64,000 nucleotides of DNA from an uncultured Atopobium sp. Its GTDB lineage: Bacteria; Actinomycetota; Coriobacteriia; Coriobacteriales; Atopobiaceae. The notes below the pieces were generated by a model. That model made no database searches. It saw only the letters and a list, made by a program, of their open reading frames with translations, and had not been told where the DNA came from. The stretch covers positions 62,001 to 126,000 of the forward strand of contig CALIAZ010000002.1 of the NCBI GenBank assembly GCA_938045565.1. The letters run 5' to 3'. Of the stretch, positions 9,308-17,140 are shown piece after piece. A program made the position numbers and the translations under genes. The number at the start of each line of letters is the position of its first letter. Within the stretch, counting starts at the first letter, position 1.

Positions 9308-10690
9308 CTAATCCCACTCTTTGAGCGCTTTAATGCATGGCTCAGCAATGTTTGTGGGACCAGGAATTGACATGATTACTTTTGCACCGCGTGCCTCTAG
9401 CTGCGCAGTTAAATCGGCTAGTGACATGCCATCAAGGGTAACCTTATCAAAGTTAAACATGACCTCAGGAAGCACTACCAGGACATCAGTTAAGTCCTCT
9501 GGCACCTGGGCGAGAAGATCAACGGCGCAGATAAGGCCTGTGACATTAACGTCTCCACCAAAGAAATCATTGCGCACGGCAAAGGTAGAAACGTTTCCGT
9601 TGACTGACCAGTTGTCGCAGAAGGTTTGGATGGTTTGCTGGGCTGCCTCACCTACAATCAGCACAATCTTGCGAGAGCGAGCGGAAAGATAGGTATCTGC
9701 CTCATCAAGAGCGGTACGCATAGTGCTACAGACCTCTTCAGCCTCATCAAGGAAGCTTCTGAGCATACCAATACCGTCATAAAACTGCGGATAGCCGTCA
9801 TAGGTATATGCAAGTGGAATAGGCAACTGAGCGTCTACATAGAATTCGTCAGAGAGCTGGAAGCGTGTAATGCCCAAAGAAGCACGAGCACGCTCCTGAT
9901 AGGGCTCAACAATTTTGACAACGGAACGGGAGAGCTCAACATCATCAGAATACGAATGCGTAAAGCGCTTAGAGTCTTTGGTATAACCAAGCGGAACAAT
10001 GGCAAGAGAGGTGATCTGCTGGTGAGCCTCTACCCAATCAAGCGTTTTATCAAGCTCTTCACCGTCGTTGATATTAGGGCACAGAACAATCTGACCATGA
10101 ATCTCAATCCCGGCGTCCATGAGTTTCTCAAGAACTTCAATGCCTCTAGCAGCGCGAGCACCAATTAAATTGCGGCGCACGTCAGGTGAAATTGCATGCA
10201 GCGAGACGTTCATGGGTTCAAGCTTGTGAGAAATAATGCGATCAACATCTTCATCAGTGAGGTTAGTGAGCGTGACAAAATTGCCCTGTAAGAAGCTCAG
10301 ACGATAATCGTCATCTCTAATGGAAAGCGAGGGGCGCATGTCTTCTGGCAGCATAGCCATAAAGCAGAACTGACAAGCGTTTACGCAGGTCTTGATGCCG
10401 TCAAAGAGCACGTCAACAAAGTCAACGCCCCAGTCTTCTCCGGATTTACGCTCAAGCACGCACTCGTAGAGCTCATCATCTCCAGGTACAGAAACCTCAA
10501 GCTCACAGAGGGAGCCGTCGGCTTCCCAGCGCCAATCAATCAGGTCTTTTGGCACTACACCATTGACCTTCTCGATAATCATGCCTGGCTCAAGGCCAGC
10601 CTTCCACGCAGGACTACCCTCTTCAACGGACTCAATCAGTGCGCCAAGTCCACCAGATTTTGTGTTTCCGTAGTCTGCGCGCTGTTCCAT
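9308..10690 (-). CDS. DUF512 radical SAM/PDZ-like protein
   Basis: A 460-residue protein of the DUF512 family found next to der across Gram-positive bacteria. The N-terminal 60 residues are PDZ-like (IESVEEGSPAWKAGLEPG). A radical-SAM-type cluster motif follows, Cys102-x3-Cys106-x2-Cys109 in KTCVNACQFCFM, then the conserved block around MRPSLSIRDDDYRLSFL and NFVTLTNL, and a long C-terminal domain. An Fe-S cluster and SAM chemistry are expected from family knowledge, but the substrate is not known. It starts one base after the ispH stop, so ispH, this gene and perhaps der are linked, and an Fe-S enzyme precedes it (IspH). Confidence 0.88.
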   Translation of the reverse strand: MEQRADYGNTKSGGLGALIESVEEGSPAWKAGLEPGMIIEKVNGVVPKDLIDWRWEADGSLCELEVSVPGDDELYECVLERKSGEDWGVDFVDVLFDGIKTCVNACQFCFMAMLPEDMRPSLSIRDDDYRLSFLQGNFVTLTNLTDEDVDRIISHKLEPMNVSLHAISPDVRRNLIGARAARGIEVLEKLMDAGIEIHGQIVLCPNINDGEELDKTLDWVEAHQQITSLAIVPLGYTKDSKRFTHSYSDDVELSRSVVKIVEPYQERARASLGITRFQLSDEFYVDAQLPIPLAYTYDGYPQFYDGIGMLRSFLDEAEEVCSTMRTALDEADTYLSARSRKIVLIVGEAAQQTIQTFCDNWSVNGNVSTFAVRNDFFGGDVNVTGLICAVDLLAQVPEDLTDVLVVLPEVMFNFDKVTLDGMSLADLTAQLEARGAKVIMSIPGPTNIAEPCIKALKEWD

Positions 10691-10691
10691 G

Positions 10692-11546
10692 TTAGACGCC
10701 TACGATTTGTTCAATAGCTGATTTAACTGCGTTGATATGAGCCTCTGGTGTAGAAGCTCCTGCGGTAATGCCAATGTGCTCCGCACCTTCAAACCAAGAA
10801 GCCTCTAGCTCATCGGCGTCTTCAATGTGGTAAGTTGCGGGGCAATACAGCTTAGAAATCTCTGCCAAGCGAGTAGTATTTGCAGAAATCCTGCCGCCAA
10901 TAATAATCATGACGTCAGACTCTTTTGCAAGCCTCATGCACGAGTCCTGGTGACCCGCAGTAGCCTCACAGATGGTATTCATAACGCGAAGCTCGTCAAC
11001 AAGCGGAAGCACCGCGTTGACCACCTCAGAAAGCTTTGCAGCACTCATGGTGGTCTGAACTACCAGACCAACCTTCTTTGCAGCTCTCATAGCATCTGCT
11101 TGAGCAGCAACCTGTTCCACGGAGTCTATGGCCACAGAGCCTGGCACGTGCGCCAGTGTGGCCTCTACCTCGGGATGTCCGGACTCTCCTACCACGTACA
11201 CGGCATAGCCCTGCTTGGCGAGAAGTTCTGCAGCTCCGTGAGCCTTCTTTACAAACGGACAGGTTGCATCTAACACGTCAACACAGCCGTCTTTGGCAAT
11301 CTGCTCCTCTTGAGGGGTTACGCCATGAGTGCGCAACAGCAGTGCACTTCCTGCAGCTTCAGAAGCAGAGTCAACAACCTCTACGCCCTGGTCTTTAAGG
11401 GACGTGACAACGCGAGGGTTATGGATAAGTGGACCAAGCGTGCGTACGGGAGCATGAGCATCTTTGACGGCCTGCTGGACCATCTGAAGAGCTCTTTCTA
11501 CGCCGTAACAAGCACCTGCTTCGTCAGCAATTCTAATAGTAGGCAC
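10692..11546 (-). CDS. ispH: 4-hydroxy-3-methylbut-2-enyl diphosphate reductase
   Basis: IspH is the last enzyme of the MEP pathway, reducing HMBPP to isopentenyl and dimethylallyl diphosphate with a [4Fe-4S] cluster. The three cluster cysteines are clear: Cys13 in GACYGVERA, Cys96 in DATCPFVKK and Cys193 in NTICEATAGHQ. Substrate-binding histidines lie in IHNP, RTHG and SGHPEVE. The protein is 284 residues, full length. It is four bases downstream of the cmk-plsC fusion; a cmk-ispH neighbourhood is widespread. Two more MEP genes, ispG and dxr, lie at 24766-28413. Confidence 0.96.
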   Translation of the reverse strand: MPTIRIADEAGACYGVERALQMVQQAVKDAHAPVRTLGPLIHNPRVVTSLKDQGVEVVDSASEAAGSALLLRTHGVTPQEEQIAKDGCVDVLDATCPFVKKAHGAAELLAKQGYAVYVVGESGHPEVEATLAHVPGSVAIDSVEQVAAQADAMRAAKKVGLVVQTTMSAAKLSEVVNAVLPLVDELRVMNTICEATAGHQDSCMRLAKESDVMIIIGGRISANTTRLAEISKLYCPATYHIEDADELEASWFEGAEHIGITAGASTPEAHINAVKSAIEQIVGV

Positions 11547-11549
11547 GAA

Positions 11550-13094
11550 CTAATTCCTTCCGGGATGCTCTTTGAGCATTGCATCTCTTAGTTCGTATAC
11601 CCGCTCCATGGCCATCTCTTCCATCTCTTTTGCCTGATCCTTACGCTTTGTAGAAGTTAGATCACTAAAAGAGACCTTCTGACCTGCGCGGAGATAAACC
11701 TTAACAGGCTTAACTAGAGGTGAACCTTTTTTCTTAATATCAAGTGCGCCAATAATGGCCAGTGGCTGCACATCTACCTTAGCAAGCTGGGCGATAAGCG
11801 CAAAACCACCGTGAGTTTCTCCACGCTCTGTATTACTTCTCACTCGTGTGCCCTCAGGGTAGATCAGAAGCATTTCTCCCCTAGAAAGCGCCGTGGTTGC
11901 ACGACGAATTGCCTTCATGTCAGCAGTTCCACGATCTACTGGAATACCACCTAGTCTAGAAAGCGCCCACTGAAGTGGTTTGAATTTGTTGAACTCACTC
12001 TTGTAGATGGTTCTAACGGGAATGCCATGAACAAACAGGTGGACAACAGTAACAATAGGGTCCAAGAACGTTGGGTGGTTCATGATAAGAACGCGAGGGG
12101 TCTTATTGCCAACAAAGAGCTGGTCATTGTCCCAACGCCACCTGAACCAGATTTTTGTAATCAATCCAAGCACGCTGACTGCCAGCCACTTAAAGAACTT
12201 GGCAGGAGCTGGAAAATCAGCAAGCGCGGTATCGTAATAATCGTCAAACGAGTTTCCGCCAAAAGGACGCAAACGCTTAGGAGTAGCTGCTATAGAAGAC
12301 TTTTTCTCGGAGCGCTTAGGCTTTTCTGTGTGAGACTTCCCATCATCAGAAGAGTTGCCCTCTGATTCATTTCCCTGGTGAGAAGACCTGTGGTTACGAG
12401 CATCTCTTTTTCCAAGACCAGGATGCAGGGCAATAATTGCTGCAATAACCTCTTCAACAGAAAGCGCAGAAGAGTCAATGTGATGAGCGTCTTCTGCTGC
12501 ACGAAGTGGAGCTGCCTTACGCTCAGAGTCAGCCTTATCACGAGCCTTGATGTCTTCGAGAATCTTCTCTTCGCTCTTGGCATCTACCTGGGCATCATTA
12601 CCAGTAGCTGCGTCTCCGCCTTGGCGCTGAACAGCGCGGCGATGAGCACGAGCAGCAGGGTCTGCGGTCAAGAAAACCTTTACATCTGCCTCAGGGAATA
12701 CCACGGTACCAATGTCACGACCTTCTGCGACTACATCGCCATTCTCGCCAGCGCGACGCTGAAGCGTGACCATAGCCTCGCGAACCTCAGGAATGGCTGC
12801 AACAGCACTGACGTTTCTATCTACCTCTGAGGTACGAATCTCTGCCGTAACGTTTGAACCGTTTGCATAGACGGTCTGGCCGTTTGCGGAGTTGCCAAAC
12901 GAGATGCTAATGCTGCGTGCAACTTGAATGATTTTCTCGGTATCAGTCATATTAATACCCTGACGCAGGCATTCTACGGTTACCGAGCGATACATTGCGC
13001 CCGTATCTAGAAAGATCAGATCCAGGCGATCAGAAAGTGCGCGAGCAACCGTAGACTTTCCGGAGCCTGCTGGGCCGTCAATAGCAACAATCAT
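11550..13094 (-). CDS. cmk: Cytidylate kinase fused to 1-acylglycerol-3-phosphate acyltransferase
   Basis: This 514-residue protein joins two enzymes. Residues 1-225 are cytidylate kinase (Walker A GPAGSGKST, DTGAMYRSV, GRDIGTVVFPEA), which phosphorylates CMP and dCMP. Residues 226-275 are a Ser/Lys/Glu-rich flexible linker. Residues 290-514 are a PlsC-type acyltransferase with a membrane-associated helix near 300-315, the catalytic NHPTFLD (His340) and the YPEGTR motif near 412; this makes phosphatidic acid from lysophosphatidic acid. The frame is open throughout, so fusion is read directly. Cmk and PlsC are usually separate neighbours. It starts on the last base of the preceding phosphatase gene stop. 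Both functions are well supported; CMP is also a by-product of CDP-diacylglycerol use, which may explain the pairing (inference). Confidence 0.93.
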   Translation of the reverse strand: MIVAIDGPAGSGKSTVARALSDRLDLIFLDTGAMYRSVTVECLRQGINMTDTEKIIQVARSISISFGNSANGQTVYANGSNVTAEIRTSEVDRNVSAVAAIPEVREAMVTLQRRAGENGDVVAEGRDIGTVVFPEADVKVFLTADPAARAHRRAVQRQGGDAATGNDAQVDAKSEEKILEDIKARDKADSERKAAPLRAAEDAHHIDSSALSVEEVIAAIIALHPGLGKRDARNHRSSHQGNESEGNSSDDGKSHTEKPKRSEKKSSIAATPKRLRPFGGNSFDDYYDTALADFPAPAKFFKWLAVSVLGLITKIWFRWRWDNDQLFVGNKTPRVLIMNHPTFLDPIVTVVHLFVHGIPVRTIYKSEFNKFKPLQWALSRLGGIPVDRGTADMKAIRRATTALSRGEMLLIYPEGTRVRSNTERGETHGGFALIAQLAKVDVQPLAIIGALDIKKKGSPLVKPVKVYLRAGQKVSFSDLTSTKRKDQAKEMEEMAMERVYELRDAMLKEHPGRN

Positions 13095-13804
13095 TACTTA
13101 TCCCCCTCGGTGACACCCCAAATGTCACGAAAATCGTAAAAACTTGGCTCAGTGGAACGACGAATAACCTCTTCTGGATCAAGGTTAAATCCACCAAGCT
13201 TGAAATCTGAACCGCCTGTACTAGTAAAGAAGATTGAAGAGACATTTGCAAGATGTACATTCCAGCTAGAACTGCCCGGGATGCCAAAAATCTCCGCCAT
13301 CATAGAGCGCAGATAGCCACCGTGAGAAATACAAACCGTGCGCCCAGAAAGGCTGGAAAACTCGTTAAGAATGTTGCGACACCTGCTTCTTACCTGCTCA
13401 TATGACTCTGCTTCTGGGGCAGGTATGGAGTGACCGTTTTCATCTGAGGTCCAGGGAAATGTAAGGCCGTAGGGCTTTAAAATCTCTTCTGCATCAGCAA
13501 AACGTTTGCTCTCCAGAATGCCAAAATCCATCTCTGCTAGATCATCTTTTACCTCGCAGGAAATACCAAGCTCGGCTGCGGCCATCTGGGCCATGTCTTT
13601 GCAGCGAGACAAAGGAGAGGTCCAAATTCTATCTGGATGAAATGCAACAAGCGCGCAAACGGCGTGTTCTCGCTGTTCAACGCCATGCTCGGTGAGCTCA
13701 ACGTCTCTTCTGCCACTAAAAAAGCGCTGCGTATTAGCCACGCTTTCTGGATGGCGCATAAACAAAATGCGATGAGCCTGAGCTGGAACTTCAAATGGCT
13801 GCAT
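13094..13804 (-). CDS. Histidine phosphatase superfamily (phosphoglycerate mutase-like)
   Basis: A 236-residue member of the dPGM-like branch of the histidine phosphatase superfamily. The phosphohistidine motif near the N-terminus reads FMRHPESVAN rather than the usual RHGE/RHGQ, with Arg17 and His18 kept; the second active-site His is in CISHGGYLR. The substrate cannot be inferred: relatives include phosphoglycerate mutases, cobalamin-pathway phosphatases and broad sugar phosphatases. It sits between an rluB-like gene and the cmk-plsC fusion. The Gly-to-Pro change next to the catalytic His occurs in some relatives and need not abolish activity. Confidence 0.82.
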   Translation of the reverse strand: MQPFEVPAQAHRILFMRHPESVANTQRFFSGRRDVELTEHGVEQREHAVCALVAFHPDRIWTSPLSRCKDMAQMAAAELGISCEVKDDLAEMDFGILESKRFADAEEILKPYGLTFPWTSDENGHSIPAPEAESYEQVRSRCRNILNEFSSLSGRTVCISHGGYLRSMMAEIFGIPGSSSWNVHLANVSSIFFTSTGGSDFKLGGFNLDPEEVIRRSTEPSFYDFRDIWGVTEGDK

Positions 13805-13867
13805 TATGTCTCCTCTCTGGGCGGTTGTAGGTGTTTGACGTACGCTTTGTAATCGTACGACCAGAAA

Positions 13868-14707
13868 TTACTTGTCGGTGTGCAAAGGCATAATGGGAGA
13901 AGCGCCAGACTCTCTACCAATAGTGCGCTCCAGAGCAGCAACTTCCTCCTCTGTAAGAAGCCTCCACTCGCCTTCTTTAACGCCTGTTAAGTGCAGCGGA
14001 CCAAACGTATCTCTGTGGAGCGCAAGAACCCTGTGGTGAATGGCCAGAAGCATCTTCTTGACCTGATGCTTTCTGCCTTCCCTAATAGTGACGCTCACCA
14101 GGGCGTTTGACTCTCCTCCACCAGTTTTCCCTAAACCCTGTGGGGCGAGAAGGGCCTTTATCTTGGCATTATCAGAGACAATCTCTACCTCTGCTGGAGC
14201 CGCAGGTCCATCTTCAAGCCCAATACCTTCGCGTAGACGATCTAGCTGCTCTTCTGTAGGCGTTCCTACTACATGGGCAACATAGTGCTTCCATACATGC
14301 TTTGAAGGATGCAGGAGCTCTTGTGCCATCTGACCATCGGTGGTAAAGAACAGAAGACCTGTGGTATCCATATCAAGGCGTCCAACAGGAAAAAGACCGG
14401 GATATTTGTCAGTTGGGACCATGTCCACAATGGTTGGTCTACCCTGAGGGTCTTTCATAGTAGTCAGGTACCCTGCAGGTTTATTGAGCATCAAATAGAC
14501 GGGTTTCTCGGCAATTGAGCAGACAATGCCGTCAACTGCCACAACATCTACCAGCGGATCAACCTTGCTGCCAAGCTCGGTAACTACCTGGCCGTTTACC
14601 GTGACGCGGCCTGAGGTCATCAGGCGCTCAGAGCCGCGGCGACTAGCTACTCCTGCACGCGCCAAAAAGCGCTGCAGGCGCATGGGAACAATGCGCTCTT
14701 CTGCCAC
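13868..14707 (-). CDS. rluB: 23S/16S rRNA pseudouridine synthase, RluB/RsuA family
   Basis: The protein modifies uridine in rRNA. An N-terminal S4 RNA-binding domain (RLQRFLARAGVASRR through VTVNG) precedes the catalytic domain with the GRLDMDTTGLLFFTTDG motif holding the catalytic Asp, and the family-specific EGRKHQVKKML near the C-terminus. It has 279 residues with a GTG start at 14707 four bases past the scpB stop; an internal ATG eight residues on would also serve. The scpA-scpB-rluB order is a widespread Gram-positive arrangement, which favours RluB over RsuA. Confidence 0.92.
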   Translation of the reverse strand: MAEERIVPMRLQRFLARAGVASRRGSERLMTSGRVTVNGQVVTELGSKVDPLVDVVAVDGIVCSIAEKPVYLMLNKPAGYLTTMKDPQGRPTIVDMVPTDKYPGLFPVGRLDMDTTGLLFFTTDGQMAQELLHPSKHVWKHYVAHVVGTPTEEQLDRLREGIGLEDGPAAPAEVEIVSDNAKIKALLAPQGLGKTGGGESNALVSVTIREGRKHQVKKMLLAIHHRVLALHRDTFGPLHLTGVKEGEWRLLTEEEVAALERTIGRESGASPIMPLHTDK

Positions 14708-14710
14708 GGC

Positions 14711-15385
14711 TTATGCTTCCTCTTGCGTATCGTAGGTATCGCCCAAAAGCGAGCGCTCATCATCAATATCTTCTGCGGCCTCTTCAAGCGTTGAAGTAAA
14801 GCTTCTACCAGAGAGTCTCTCGCGAATAAACTGCTTGGACTCCTCGTCAGGAGCAAAGTCTTCCAGTGGTGGCAGCTCTCGCAAAGACTTGAGACCAAAG
14901 CGCTCTAAGAAAAGCGCTGTTGTGCCATAAAGAATGGCTTGTCCCCTATCTGCCTCTTTGCCTACTTCACGAACAAGGTTTTTCTCGCGAAGTGAAGAGA
15001 TAACACCATCAGAGTTAACACCACGAATTGCACGGACGCCCTCGCGTGTTACCGGCTGGTGATAAGCAATAACCGCAAGCGTTTCAAGCGCTGCCTGAGA
15101 AAGGCGGCGTGTGTCCCAGGAAAGGACAAAGTCGCTGACAAGCTGATGGTGGGCAGGGTGCGTAAAGAGGCGCCAACCGCCGGCTACCTCTCTAAGCTGA
15201 ATGCCCCTATTGCAGCGCGTATACTCCTCTGCAAGCTCTTTAAGAGCTTCAGCTACCTCGGCGGGAGCTGCATTGGTGACCTTTGCACAGTCAGCCGTGG
15301 TGATAGCATCAGTTGCAACTAAAAGCAGCGATTCTAGAGCGCCTTTAAGCGAATCGGAATCTAAATAGGTAAGCTCTTCTGCCAT
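14711..15385 (-). CDS. scpB: Segregation and condensation protein ScpB
   Basis: ScpB is the winged-helix partner (KITE subunit) of the SMC-ScpAB condensin. Two winged-helix domains are visible, with the conserved ETLAVIAYHQPVTR, IRGVNSDGVI and GRAILYGTT-like (GQAILYGTTALFLERFG) segments. It has 224 residues with an acidic C-terminal tail of about 35 residues. It begins four bases downstream of scpA, and smc is not in this window. Confidence 0.95.
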   Translation of the reverse strand: MAEELTYLDSDSLKGALESLLLVATDAITTADCAKVTNAAPAEVAEALKELAEEYTRCNRGIQLREVAGGWRLFTHPAHHQLVSDFVLSWDTRRLSQAALETLAVIAYHQPVTREGVRAIRGVNSDGVISSLREKNLVREVGKEADRGQAILYGTTALFLERFGLKSLRELPPLEDFAPDEESKQFIRERLSGRSFTSTLEEAAEDIDDERSLLGDTYDTQEEA

Positions 15386-15388
15386 AAG

Positions 15389-16318
15389 TTATTCCGCCTC
15401 TTCCTGTACTTCATCGGGCGTATGAGCAAGCGATAAAAGCGTCTGTTGGACATCTTGAAGCGCGTTTTGAGACAAGTTAAATCCCTCAAAATCTGGCTCA
15501 TCACCAGAAAGCTCTTCCAGTTCCAGGAGTACCGATTCATCAAGCTGATATGAATCTGCACCCTCTATGTGTTCAATTTCAATTTCGCCAAAAATGACAT
15601 CTTGCTGAACACGTACAAGACCGCGCTTAAAGAGTTCAAGCACAGCTAAGAAGTTTGCAACCACAATCTCTGGCGTATCCTGACCGTCTAGAATCTCAGA
15701 GAAGGTCACTTTGCCCTTGGAGCGCGTAAGACGGTCCACAGAAGCAACCGTTAGAGCCACTGGAAGCCTTTTTGGCGCCACATGTTCTGCCTCAAGCAAG
15801 AATGTCTCACGTTTTGAGTCAATGTCCGCACAGATGACCGCAAGGCTTCTGAGGGTAATGCCTTCTAGATAGTCTGGCATGAGGTTCAAGAAATCAGGGT
15901 CTGGACCCACTGAACGCGGGAACATGTATGATTCCGCCTCCATGCGGCTGCCTAGCGCAGCGCCAGCATTTCTAAATTGCTTATAGGCAATAAGGCGAGC
16001 AATAAGAACTTCTCGCGCCTCATCAGGAGAAAGGCCGTCAAGCTCGTCATCATACTCATCTTCATCAAATGAGCTTTTGAGCGAAACGTCTTGAGGCACC
16101 AGGGCATGAGCTTTCATGTCCAGAAGCGTTGACGCAACAAGCACAAAGTCACTGGCAACGTCTAGGTCAAGCTCTTCCATGGCGTTGACTTCTGCCAGGT
16201 ACTGGTCAGCAACCTCAGAGATAGAAATGGATCCAATGGCCACCTTCTGCCTACTTACCAACTGAAGTAGCAGGTCAAATGGTCCCGAGTATGTTGCAGT
16301 GTTTACTTTGTACGACAT
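15389..16318 (-). CDS. scpA: Segregation and condensation protein ScpA (kleisin)
   Basis: ScpA is the kleisin that bridges the SMC heads. The N-terminal segment YSGPFDLLLQLVSRQKVAIG is the family hallmark, with the following ISEVADQYLAEV and a C-terminal winged helix around residues 215-275 (VTFSEILD, VANFLAVLELFKRGLV). The middle (residues 95-130) is acidic and variable. It has 309 residues, slightly longer than usual because of an acidic C-terminal extension. Its ATG overlaps the last base of the preceding protease gene, so the protease, scpA, scpB and rluB are probably one operon. Confidence 0.95.
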   Translation of the reverse strand: MSYKVNTATYSGPFDLLLQLVSRQKVAIGSISISEVADQYLAEVNAMEELDLDVASDFVLVASTLLDMKAHALVPQDVSLKSSFDEDEYDDELDGLSPDEAREVLIARLIAYKQFRNAGAALGSRMEAESYMFPRSVGPDPDFLNLMPDYLEGITLRSLAVICADIDSKRETFLLEAEHVAPKRLPVALTVASVDRLTRSKGKVTFSEILDGQDTPEIVVANFLAVLELFKRGLVRVQQDVIFGEIEIEHIEGADSYQLDESVLLELEELSGDEPDFEGFNLSQNALQDVQQTLLSLAHTPDEVQEEAE

Positions 16319-16998
16319 TAGATGATTCTCGCAAGCAGACTCAAAATGACGTTAGAAATGCCTCCGATAATGGACGAGAAAAAGCCAGGCGCAAAGAACA
16401 TGAGTCCCACCACAGCAATCATGCAATAGGGCTCGATAGCATAGAACTTTTGACGGTTTTTCTCGCCAAGAAAATAAAGCAGCAACTTAGATCCGTCCAA
16501 AGGCGGGATAGGCAGCATGTTAAAGACTGCCAGGCTTACATTGATCTGGATATAGAAGATTACCAGAGACGAAACATAGTACAGTACCAGCGGATTTAAT
16601 GCGGTGCCAAATGCAACAGCTAACGCATTAAGCAAACGCAACAAGAGTGCACCGAGAAGCGCCTGCAAGATGTTGGAAGTAGGGCCTGCTAGCGCTACCA
16701 GAATCTCGTCACGACGACGATTTTTGAGGTAGTTGGGGTTATAAGGGACGGGTTTTGCGTATCCAAAGCTTGGTCCACCCATCAATACCAGCATAAACGG
16801 TAGAAGAACTGTACCAAACAAGTCAATATGTGCCAGCGGATTGAGTGTCAAGCGACCAGACATTTTTGCCGTAGGATCGCCACACTTATATGCCACAAAG
16901 CCATGCGCAACCTCGTGAACCACAATGGCAAAAATTATCAGCGCAAATTCAGCAAGCGTTGTCAAAAGCGATGGAACTGATGTTAAAGCAGTTGACAC
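16318..16998 (-). CDS. Site-2 protease family (M50) membrane zinc protease
   Basis: A short intramembrane metalloprotease of the M50 group without PDZ domain, of the type commonly found just upstream of scpA. Zinc motif HEVAHG lies in the first membrane helix, the second motif NMLPIPPLDGSK in a later helix, with GGPSFGYAKPVPYNP between. About five membrane segments are visible. I choose a GTG at 16998, preceded at six bases by AAGG, instead of the further GTG at 17043, which would add 15 residues lacking similarity. The substrate is unknown; it is distinct from the RseP homologue at 25848-27236. Confidence 0.87.
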   Translation of the reverse strand: MSTALTSVPSLLTTLAEFALIIFAIVVHEVAHGFVAYKCGDPTAKMSGRLTLNPLAHIDLFGTVLLPFMLVLMGGPSFGYAKPVPYNPNYLKNRRRDEILVALAGPTSNILQALLGALLLRLLNALAVAFGTALNPLVLYYVSSLVIFYIQINVSLAVFNMLPIPPLDGSKLLLYFLGEKNRQKFYAIEPYCMIAVVGLMFFAPGFFSSIIGGISNVILSLLARII

Positions 16999-17140
16999 AA
17001 CAATCCTTATCTCAACATCTGCAAAGACTATGCAGACAGGCACGTACAGACTTAAGCCTTAAGTACAAGGCGTTGGATACTAAACAGTAAATACAAGACA
17101 TTAGGTACAAGATAATTTTACCCAAGATTGACAAAACTAC

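Noticed and set aside
9626..10168. A 180-codon plus-strand frame inside the DUF512 gene
   Set aside because: No recognisable protein features and fully contained in a conserved gene on the other strand.
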